Shown here: piece after piece, positions 14,815 through 21,003 of the stretch
How the letters are laid out: every line of letters starts with the position of its first letter
How positions within the stretch are numbered: position 1 is the first letter of the stretch
Source of the DNA: Paraktedonobacter sp039923935
GTDB lineage: Bacteria > Chloroflexota > Ktedonobacteria > Ktedonobacterales > Ktedonobacteraceae
NCBI GenBank assembly: GCA_039923935.1
Contig: JBDTBU010000026.1
Span: 1-21,003, forward strand
Direction: 5' to 3'
Length of the DNA: 21,003 nt
The notes under the pieces: generated by a model
What the model was told of the DNA's origin: nothing
The model's database searches: none
Seen by the model: only the letters and a program-made list of their open reading frames with translations
Program-made: the position numbers and the translations under genes

Positions 14815-15555
14815 ATGGAAACGGTAGATCGACTGGCTGAACTAGAAAAAGTGTTGCGTGTGCATTTGAATGACCGCTCGTTGTTAGAGCGTGCCATTAC
14901 GCATCATTCCTGCTGTCCGGATACTGCTGTGCAGGATTCGTATGATACGCTTGAATTTCTCGGCGATGCGCTTTTGGGAGCTTATGTGGTGGAATATATT
15001 TATCGCACCTTCCCCACATTCTCCGAAGGCGAGATGACTGCGCTCAAGTCTGAGGTGGTCAGCCGACGTGTGCTGGCGAGGCTTGGACAAGAATTGGGGC
15101 TGTTCCCGTTTATTCGCGTGGATATTGCGAACCTGCGCACCTTCAATGACCGTTCACGCGATTCACTGTGTACGGACGTGCTGGAAGCGCTGATCGGGGC
15201 AATCCATCTCGATCAAGGGGCAGAGGCATCTCACGCTTTTGTGGTACGCACGATTTTTCCGGCAGTGGCGTTGGTCCATCAACAAATCCTGGACACCAAT
15301 CCAAAGGGGCAAGTGCAGAAAATTATTTTGCGCCGCTCAGGGAGTCTGCCGCGTTATCGCGTCCTGGAACAAGGTGGGTGTACCAATGATCGTGTCTTCA
15401 CCGTCGGGGTCTTTGAACAGAATCTATTGCTGGGAGTGGGCAAAGCTTCCAGTATTAAAGAGGCTGGCAGGCTGGCCGCGAGCGAGGCGCTGGATAGGCT
15501 GCGCGTGCAAGATAGTGCAGAGTCAGGGACAGCGCAATCACCAGGGGAGAGTTAA
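14815..15555 (+). CDS. rnc: Ribonuclease III
   Basis: This double-strand-specific endoribonuclease processes rRNA precursors and structured mRNAs. The 246-residue protein has an N-terminal RNase III domain with the signature DTLEFLGDALLG (about 44-55), supplying Glu47 and Asp51. The second acidic pair Asp121 and Glu124 is in SLCTDVLEALIGAIHLDQG. The C-terminal dsRNA-binding domain starts near residue 160 (NPKGQVQKIIL) and ends with KEAGRLAASEAL. The closing 15 residues are polar and unstructured. It heads a four-gene plus-strand cluster: the methyltransferase start follows its stop by 16 nt. The ATG appears to be at the transcription start. RNase III cleaves long RNA duplexes, and this genome region encodes several very long hairpins. 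Confidence 0.95.
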   Translation: METVDRLAELEKVLRVHLNDRSLLERAITHHSCCPDTAVQDSYDTLEFLGDALLGAYVVEYIYRTFPTFSEGEMTALKSEVVSRRVLARLGQELGLFPFIRVDIANLRTFNDRSRDSLCTDVLEALIGAIHLDQGAEASHAFVVRTIFPAVALVHQQILDTNPKGQVQKIILRRSGSLPRYRVLEQGGCTNDRVFTVGVFEQNLLLGVGKASSIKEAGRLAASEALDRLRVQDSAESGTAQSPGES

Positions 15556-15571
15556 GAACAGAGGTAGAGAG

Positions 15572-17182
15572 ATGGCTATAAAGCATGGAGTGCGTGCTCG
15601 TACGCAGTTGGGCTGGTACGAGGCTGGTCTGCCTGTGGGCGAACGCAAACAGCGCGGCCACTTCTCGACGCCTCTTGCCTTAGTGGACCAGATGCTTGAC
15701 GCTTGTGGCTATTGCGCCTCAGCCGATTTGCGCCATCTGCGTGTGCTCGATCCCGCATGTGGTAGTGGGAACTTTTTGGCGCGTGCGGCCCAGCGTTTGT
15801 GCTGCTCCGGGCTGGCTCAGGGTCTCGATCAGCCGCAGGTTGGTGCTCTCGTGCAATACAATATCTGGGGGCTGGACCCCGATCCTGTGGCGTGTTGTCT
15901 GGCTGAAATGCAGGTGGGCGCGGCTATCGATGCGGCCTGCGAGACGCACCATATCTCGTGCAGGCCGCACATTCATCAGGCCGATAGTCTCGCCCTGTCC
16001 TGGCAGCCCTGCGTTGATCTCTTGCTCGCCAATCCGCCGTATCTGGCAACGAAAAATACCGATCTGAGCAACTATCGCCAAGCTCGGCAACGTATCCAAA
16101 CGGATAGCTATCTCCTCTTTCTGGACCTTGCTTTGCGGGCGGTGCGTCCCAGTGGCTGGATTGGACTTGTCCTGCCCGATCCAGTGCTGGCCCGCGCCAA
16201 TGCCGCCCCCGAACGTGCACGCCTGCTGAGCGAGTGCACCCTGCACCATATCTGGCACCTCTCCGGCGTTTTCGCAGCTGAGGTCGGCGCGGTAGTGCTG
16301 ATTGGTCAGAAAATCCCGCCGCACTCTCTCCATCAGGTCGCGTGGACACGTACGCGCTGGCATGTCAGGCATACATCCGATCCCCTTAGCCAGCCAACTC
16401 AGCCACCCCAAACGGTTAGCCAGGAGCTACTGAAGCGTCAACCGGGTGCCGAACTGCGTTATCTGCTCAGTTCTGAGCAAGGCCAGATCTGCGAGCGTCT
16501 GCGCTCTGCCCTGGACCAGCCGTCCGCACCCAATTGCTTACTGCCTTTGGCAGACCTCGTAGACATAAAACGTGGCGAAGAGCTTGGGCGTGAGAATGTC
16601 GCGGTGCAGCCATTGACCGAGCTTGCAGATGACTATCCTGTGCTGCGTGGTGGCGTTGATCTTCGGCCATATGCTCAACCAAAGACAGGTTGGAGCATTG
16701 CGCGTGCGGCCATCAAGAAGCCCATCGAGCGCTACTTGGGGCCGAAATTATTGGTCGTGAAGAGCACCGAACATCTGCAAGCCGCGCTGGACACGCGTGG
16801 ACACGTCGTCCTGCAAACCCTTTATGTGTTGCGTGTGCGTGAACAAAATGACTCCCTCGATACGTACTATTTTTTGCTGGCCCTGCTGAATTCGCGTCTG
16901 TTGCACGACTATGTTGCGCACTTACACACTGCCTACAAGCTGGTGCAGCCGCAGCTTGAGCAGGGCGTACTGGCACGTTTGCCGGTAGCCTGGGGCGAGC
17001 TGGAAGCGCGGCGGGCGATTGCCGAGCGAGCCAGAGAGTTGGAGCGAGCTTGCAGCGAAACAGGAGCCGTTGTAGAATGGGGGCAGCATTCCAGCCCTTT
17101 CTATGAGGAGCAAGAACGCGCAATTCGCGCGTTGTACGCTGCTGCTGTACCAGGAATTTTTGCTGACAAAGGAGTCGTTTGA
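15572..17182 (+). CDS. Solitary adenine-type DNA methyltransferase (Eco57I/TaqI-like)
   Basis: This is a 536-residue SAM-dependent DNA methyltransferase of the gamma-type N6-adenine class. Motif X-like GHFSTP is at 29-34, the SAM-binding motif I DPACGSGNFL at 60-69, motif II LDPDP at 101-105 and the catalytic motif IV NPPY at 154-157. The C-terminal half (about 320-475) resembles the TaqI/Eco57I target-recognition region: ADLVDIKRGEELGRENV, then RPYAQ, then a YYFLLALLNSRLL-x7-LHTAYK segment. No nuclease domain is visible in the protein and no endonuclease gene is next to it, so it looks like a solitary enzyme. ATG 15572 was chosen because GAGGTAGAGAG precedes it; the open frame extends upstream inside rnc without support. 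It sits between rnc and the mutase subunit with tight spacing, so it is probably co-transcribed. The recognition sequence is unknown. Confidence 0.88.
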   Translation: MAIKHGVRARTQLGWYEAGLPVGERKQRGHFSTPLALVDQMLDACGYCASADLRHLRVLDPACGSGNFLARAAQRLCCSGLAQGLDQPQVGALVQYNIWGLDPDPVACCLAEMQVGAAIDAACETHHISCRPHIHQADSLALSWQPCVDLLLANPPYLATKNTDLSNYRQARQRIQTDSYLLFLDLALRAVRPSGWIGLVLPDPVLARANAAPERARLLSECTLHHIWHLSGVFAAEVGAVVLIGQKIPPHSLHQVAWTRTRWHVRHTSDPLSQPTQPPQTVSQELLKRQPGAELRYLLSSEQGQICERLRSALDQPSAPNCLLPLADLVDIKRGEELGRENVAVQPLTELADDYPVLRGGVDLRPYAQPKTGWSIARAAIKKPIERYLGPKLLVVKSTEHLQAALDTRGHVVLQTLYVLRVREQNDSLDTYYFLLALLNSRLLHDYVAHLHTAYKLVQPQLEQGVLARLPVAWGELEARRAIAERARELERACSETGAVVEWGQHSSPFYEEQERAIRALYAAAVPGIFADKGVV

Positions 17183-17183
17183 T

Positions 17184-17606
17184 ATGGCTGACAACCGTCC
17201 TATACGCGTGCTGGTGGCCAAACCGGGCCTGGATGGCCATGATCGTGGCGCGAAGGTCATTGCGCGGGCCTTGCGCGATGCTGGCATGGAAGTGATTTAT
17301 ACAGGTATTCGCCAGACCCCCGATATGATTGTCGAGGCGGCGATTCAAGAAGATGTAGACGCTATTTTGATGAGCATTCTCTCCGGTGCACACATGGCGA
17401 TCTTCCCTAAAGTGATGGAGTTGCTCAAAGAGAGTGACGTGGATGATGTGCTGGTCGCTGCCGGTGGTATTCTGCCCGATGAGGATATTCCCGCTATCAG
17501 GGCGTTGGGTATTCAGGGCTGCTTTGGTCCTGGTACCTCGACGGAAGAGATTATCAAATTTGTGCGTGAGAATGTTCAGAAGGACCGCTTGGCGGCAGAG
17601 GTGTAG
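17184..17606 (+). CDS. Methylmalonyl-CoA mutase, cobalamin-binding subunit
   Basis: This 140-residue free-standing B12-binding domain is equivalent to the C-terminal domain of methylmalonyl-CoA mutase, which isomerises methylmalonyl-CoA and succinyl-CoA. The base-off/His-on motif is present: DGHDRG (17-22), with His19 as the lower cobalt ligand. SILSGAHM (about 74-81) and GGILPDED (about 96-103) complete the nucleotide-loop pocket. The start follows AAAGGAG by 9 nt and lies one base after the methyltransferase stop, so translation is probably coupled. meaB follows 6 nt after the stop. The large catalytic subunit is not in this window and must be encoded elsewhere. A B12-binding subunit of a related mutase, such as isobutyryl- or ethylmalonyl-CoA mutase, is possible, since the small domain does not distinguish them. 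Confidence 0.92.
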   Translation: MADNRPIRVLVAKPGLDGHDRGAKVIARALRDAGMEVIYTGIRQTPDMIVEAAIQEDVDAILMSILSGAHMAIFPKVMELLKESDVDDVLVAAGGILPDEDIPAIRALGIQGCFGPGTSTEEIIKFVRENVQKDRLAAEV

Positions 17607-17612
17607 GCGACT

Positions 17613-18581
17613 TTGCAGAATATCGTAGAACGCTTACTCGCCGGCGACAGGCGGGCGCTGGCTCGCATGGTCACGTTAATCGAGAGCGAAACTCCTGTCG
17701 CGCGGCGCTATCTAGCCGAACTGCACCAGCACACCGGACGTGCACATATCATCGGCGTCACAGGTGCACCCGGCGCGGGCAAGAGCACACTGGTTACGCA
17801 CCTCGTGCGTGAATTGCGCAAACGCGGGCGCAAGGTCGGTGTGGTCGCAGTTGACCCCAGCAGCCCCTTCACTGGCGGCGCGATCCTGGGTGATCGTATT
17901 CGCATGATGGAGTTGGCGGGCGATCCTAACCTCTTCATCCGCAGCATGGCTAGTCGCGGCAACCTGGGCGGTCTCTCAGCCTCCACTCGCGACGTTGTGC
18001 GTGCGATGGACGCCGCTGGCTACGATCCCGTAATTATTGAGACCGTGGGTACCGGGCAGGCTGAGGTCGAGGTGATGCGCACAGCCTCGACGGTGCTGGT
18101 CGTGTGCGCTCCCGGCATGGGTGACGAGGTGCAAGCCATCAAGGCGGGCATTCTGGAGATCGCCGACATCTTTGTCGTCAGCAAAGCAGACCGACCCGGC
18201 TCGGACCAGACTGTGGCCGAGTTGGCGATGATGCTCAGCCTCGACCCCATGCGCCGTCAGCACGACAAAAGCCAAGCCTATTGGAAAATTCCCGTCCTCA
18301 GGACCTCTGCGTTGAAAGCTACAGGTATGCTTGAACTTGTCGATGCCATGCAAGAGCACCGCACCTATTTGACCGAGAGCGGTATGCTGGCCAATCGCGC
18401 CCAGCGTCAGGTGCGCAGCGAAGTCGAGGCGCTGATCCTGCACACCGTCACCAAGATACTCAAGCAGCAGGTGAGTCAGGAGGAATGGCAGCAATTGGTA
18501 GAGGATATCACGACCAGAGAGCGCGATCCCTATAGTGTGGCAGGAGAGTTAGAACTGCGTATCGGGCTAAAAAAGGACTAA
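17613..18581 (+). CDS. meaB: MeaB/ArgK family G-protein chaperone of B12-dependent mutase
   Basis: This P-loop GTPase protects and reactivates adenosylcobalamin-dependent mutases and gates cofactor loading. The 322-residue length is typical. The P-loop GAPGAGKS is at 51-58. The switch segments are DPSSPFTGGAILGDRIRM (81-98) and ETVGTGQAE (143-151), and the base-specificity motif is SKAD (190-193) in place of NKxD, which is normal in this family. The C-terminal helical arm used for dimerisation follows about residue 260. The start is TTG at 17613 with GAGGTG upstream; it begins 6 nt after the mutase-subunit stop, so the two are almost certainly co-translated. That pairing supports a mutase function over the old ArgK (arginine transport ATPase) name. 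Confidence 0.95.
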   Translation: MQNIVERLLAGDRRALARMVTLIESETPVARRYLAELHQHTGRAHIIGVTGAPGAGKSTLVTHLVRELRKRGRKVGVVAVDPSSPFTGGAILGDRIRMMELAGDPNLFIRSMASRGNLGGLSASTRDVVRAMDAAGYDPVIIETVGTGQAEVEVMRTASTVLVVCAPGMGDEVQAIKAGILEIADIFVVSKADRPGSDQTVAELAMMLSLDPMRRQHDKSQAYWKIPVLRTSALKATGMLELVDAMQEHRTYLTESGMLANRAQRQVRSEVEALILHTVTKILKQQVSQEEWQQLVEDITTRERDPYSVAGELELRIGLKKD

Positions 18582-18582
18582 G

Positions 18583-18649
18583 ACGTGAGTATGCTCTGGT
18601 ACAAATAAAAACGATCTTAGTGTTTATTCGTGCCGGAGCATACTCACGT
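18583..18649 (+). terminator. Long hairpin after meaB
   Basis: A 20-bp stem (18583-18602 with 18630-18649, two G-U pairs) is extended by an inner AATAAA/TTTATT stem (18604-18609 with 18623-18628). It starts one base after the meaB stop. No T-run follows. It separates the mutase operon from the downstream cyclic-di-GMP gene. Confidence 0.8.
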
Positions 18650-18729
18650 TGTATTCTAGACTCAAGAAATCGCCCAGTCAGCCGAAAGAGTAAAGAGGAG
18701 AGCATACAGAGTAGGCAGGATAGGTTGAG

Positions 18730-21000
18730 ATGATAAAGAAGTATTTTGATACAAGCTATGTCCCCTGGCGTTTAATGATGCGCTTATCCCTGGTCAGTTT
18801 TGTCATGGCCGTTTACTTTGTCACTCGGCCAGTGAATTTGCAGCTTTTTAACGTGATTATCCATATCCTGGCTATTGTCTATCCTCTCACGTTATCGTGG
18901 TTGTGTTTTCGCGGATCGGGCACATTTTTGTGGCCTTCTCATTCAGCACACCCTGCTCTCCCGACCTATCGACGCTTCAGCCCAGCTTTCTTAGGCATGG
19001 CCATGCTCTGTTTTACCCTGGCTGAAGTTTTCTGGGTCCAGAGGACGATAGCCCAGCCAATAACATCCGCTGCAGAGGCATATGCTGGAGTAGAACACTA
19101 TATCTTTCTAGGGATGTACCCATTCCTTATCTGTGCAGTTCTGTTTCTGCCCTTGCAGAATCTCCCTCTGCTCCCGCGCTTACGTCTCTTGTTAGATAGC
19201 CTGATTATTATCGTAGCTATAACCACATGCTTTTACTATTTTATTGTGGCACCGATCTTTGTCACGGGTGTGGGAACAGTGGGGGAGAAGATTGTAGCCA
19301 GCATCTTTCCTACCGCAGACCTAGTGTTGTTGTTTTGCCTATTGTTGGTGGCTTTGCGCTTTGGAGGAGCAACACTACGCCCGGCGCTAATCTTTCTTAG
19401 TGTGACGGTGTTATGCTTGTTTGTGAACGATGTAAGCGATCTCTACGGGGTTCTCTCAAAGAGCTATAACGAGCTTTCTCTGAGTAATGTCACCTTGTTT
19501 TTGGCCGCGATTATGATTGTTGGGGCAGCTCAAACGGTGCGGCGTATGCTCGACAAAGACGGGTCTGTCAGGGCGATTTCTCCTAATGAGGTTGAGCGTG
19601 TTGGGTTACTTTCTCCGACTGGATGCTGGAAGGCCGTGCTGCCATCCCTGCTGGTGCTGATCTTTGGTCTGCTGGTTTTTGGTATTTGGCTGACAGGAGG
19701 CGCGCAGCATTTTCACGGTCAGATTCTTATCGTTTATGTTGGTAGTTTTGTTGTTCTGCTTTTGATGGTCTTGCGCCAGTTTTTGGCGATGCATGAGATT
19801 AACAAGTTGCAGCGATCAGTGCGGGCGAAGAATCTCTCGCTGAGCATGTTGAATGTGAAATTAGAGCAGTTGGCGATCTCTGATTCGCTGACTGAGTTGC
19901 TTAATCATCGGGTGCTGATGGTAAAGCTGGATGAAGCACTGGAGCACGCTCGTACAACGTCGAGTACATGCGCGGTCATTTGCATGGACATTGATCATTT
20001 CAAAACGATCAATGATGGCTCTGGACATCTGGTGGGGGATGTGGTTTTGCGCAATTTTGGCATGGTGGTGAAGTTGGTCTTGCGTCCAACGGATTGGGTC
20101 GGACGTTGGGGGGGAGATGAATTTATGGCAATTGTGCCGGATGTTGATCCTTTCGAGGCATACCAAGTGGCGGAAAGGATTCGGAAGATGATCGATCAGC
20201 GAGTACTGGCAGGGAATGGGGAGTTAAGAGTGACCTGCTCGCTGGGGGTGGCGACCTACCCGGATGATGCCAGCGAGCGCGAAACGTTGATTATGCTGGC
20301 CGATGCCGCGATGTATGAGGCCAAACGCTTGGGGCGCAACCAGACACGCACAGCGCACGAACCAAGTGTGCAGGGATTTGGGATAGCTGTTGAGGCACCT
20401 AGAACGTTGGAAGAGAGGGACGTGTTGGGTATTGTCGAAGCACTCATAGCCCTACAAGAGATACGGGATCATCTTACAAGCGAGCACGAGCGCCGCGTGT
20501 CTGCGCTCGCACGCAAGCTGGCTCTGAAGATGGGTTTGAGTGAAGAGGCAGCGTATGTGGTGAGCCTGGGTGGCCTGTTGCATGACCTGGGCAAAGTCAC
20601 CTTGCCCGATAAGCTGCTTCTCAAAAAGGGACGCTTGACTGAACAGGAATTTAGCGCGGTACGCACTCACCCGGTGGCTGGCGCGGAGGTGCTGAGCACA
20701 GTGCCCACCTTGCATGAGGTGGCGGCTATTGTGCGCTCACATCACGAGTGGATGGATGGTTCTGGTTATCCCGATACATTAGCAGGCGAGGCGATTCCCC
20801 TGGGTGCACGCATCGTCGCAGTGGCCGATGCCTATGATGTAATCACACACCATCGCCCCTATCAGGATGCGCACACTACCGTCGAGGCTCTGCATGCCTT
20901 GCTCAAAAGCTCTGAGTCTCAGTTTGATCCCTATGTGGTGGCTGCACTGGTCCGCGTGCTTGCAGAAGGTCCAATCCGGCAGGTTGGCGATGCGGCATAG
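18730..21000 (+). CDS. Membrane-bound GGDEF and HD-GYP cyclic-di-GMP enzyme
   Basis: This is a 756-residue putative bifunctional cyclic-di-GMP enzyme. Residues 15-350 contain about ten hydrophobic helices and act as an unidentified membrane sensor. A short coiled segment (about 355-382) leads to a GGDEF domain (about 383-540). The active-site motif GGDEF is intact at 461-465, and an I-site RPTD (452-455) lies five residues upstream, so synthesis with product inhibition is predicted. An HD-GYP domain (about 565-745) follows, with HDLGK (618-622), HHEWMDGSGYP (671-681) and VADAYDVITHHRPY, so phosphodiesterase activity is also predicted. Both domains look catalytically competent. The ATG at 18730 follows AGGATAGGTTGAG. 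It is probably transcribed alone; no promoter could be assigned in 18650-18729. The signal sensed is unknown. Confidence 0.93.
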   Translation: MIKKYFDTSYVPWRLMMRLSLVSFVMAVYFVTRPVNLQLFNVIIHILAIVYPLTLSWLCFRGSGTFLWPSHSAHPALPTYRRFSPAFLGMAMLCFTLAEVFWVQRTIAQPITSAAEAYAGVEHYIFLGMYPFLICAVLFLPLQNLPLLPRLRLLLDSLIIIVAITTCFYYFIVAPIFVTGVGTVGEKIVASIFPTADLVLLFCLLLVALRFGGATLRPALIFLSVTVLCLFVNDVSDLYGVLSKSYNELSLSNVTLFLAAIMIVGAAQTVRRMLDKDGSVRAISPNEVERVGLLSPTGCWKAVLPSLLVLIFGLLVFGIWLTGGAQHFHGQILIVYVGSFVVLLLMVLRQFLAMHEINKLQRSVRAKNLSLSMLNVKLEQLAISDSLTELLNHRVLMVKLDEALEHARTTSSTCAVICMDIDHFKTINDGSGHLVGDVVLRNFGMVVKLVLRPTDWVGRWGGDEFMAIVPDVDPFEAYQVAERIRKMIDQRVLAGNGELRVTCSLGVATYPDDASERETLIMLADAAMYEAKRLGRNQTRTAHEPSVQGFGIAVEAPRTLEERDVLGIVEALIALQEIRDHLTSEHERRVSALARKLALKMGLSEEAAYVVSLGGLLHDLGKVTLPDKLLLKKGRLTEQEFSAVRTHPVAGAEVLSTVPTLHEVAAIVRSHHEWMDGSGYPDTLAGEAIPLGARIVAVADAYDVITHHRPYQDAHTTVEALHALLKSSESQFDPYVVAALVRVLAEGPIRQVGDAA

Positions 21001-21003
21001 CCT

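Noticed and set aside
15239..15571. N-terminal extension of the methyltransferase overlapping rnc
   Set aside because: The extension is an out-of-frame reading of the rnc dsRNA-binding domain; a ribosome-binding site precedes ATG 15572.

Overview
This is an ordinary bacterial chromosomal segment with roughly 52-56% GC by eye, densely coding on both strands. It most resembles a Ktedonobacter-like member of the Chloroflexota. That assignment is an inference from gene content: a sedolisin-type (S53) secreted protease with a Thr/Pro-repeat tail, a WD40 relic, a TauE/SafE and DHA2 transporter pair, a SigK/RskA-type ECF pair, and a separate cobalamin-binding mutase subunit next to MeaB. No rRNA, integrase, transposase, CRISPR array or phage gene is visible.

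Layout. Positions 1-75: tRNA-Met(CAU) on the minus strand. 341-2859: a TauE/SafE permease, a WD40-like relic, and a 14-TM DHA2 MFS exporter. 2958-6060: a stress-flavoured block holding a Tat-exported ferritin-like lipoprotein and a DUF4383 membrane protein (both minus), then an ECF sigma factor with its zinc anti-sigma factor (plus). 6173-7594: fumarase class II (minus), divergent from a DUF402 protein (7743-8312). 8313-8808: a gap with a decayed coding fragment and the panD promoter. 8809-9216: aspartate decarboxylase. 9478-11694: S53 peptidase and an SRPBCC membrane protein (both minus). 11944-14664: der, a candidate structured small RNA, and prs (all minus). 14815-18581: an apparent plus-strand operon of rnc, a solitary adenine-type DNA methyltransferase, a cobalamin-binding methylmalonyl-CoA mutase subunit and meaB. 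18730-21000: a membrane-bound GGDEF/HD-GYP cyclic-di-GMP enzyme.

How the genes relate. The mutase subunit and MeaB belong to propionate/methylmalonyl-CoA metabolism. Fumarase is in the TCA cycle, panD in pantothenate/CoA synthesis, and prs in PRPP supply. rnc and der act in RNA processing and ribosome assembly. The sigma/anti-sigma pair is probably an envelope-signal switch; the adjacent ferritin-like lipoprotein and DUF4383 protein are possible targets, which the sequence alone cannot show.

The most unusual points are: (1) a set of long, nearly perfect hairpins, each of different sequence, mostly at gene ends and mostly without a U-tract; (2) a ~220-nt candidate small RNA between prs and der with its own extended -10 promoter and a terminator; (3) a ferritin-like domain whose usual first helix lies at the C-terminus; and (4) a solitary DNA methyltransferase inside a housekeeping operon. 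I saw no clear candidate for a large undescribed multi-gene system.
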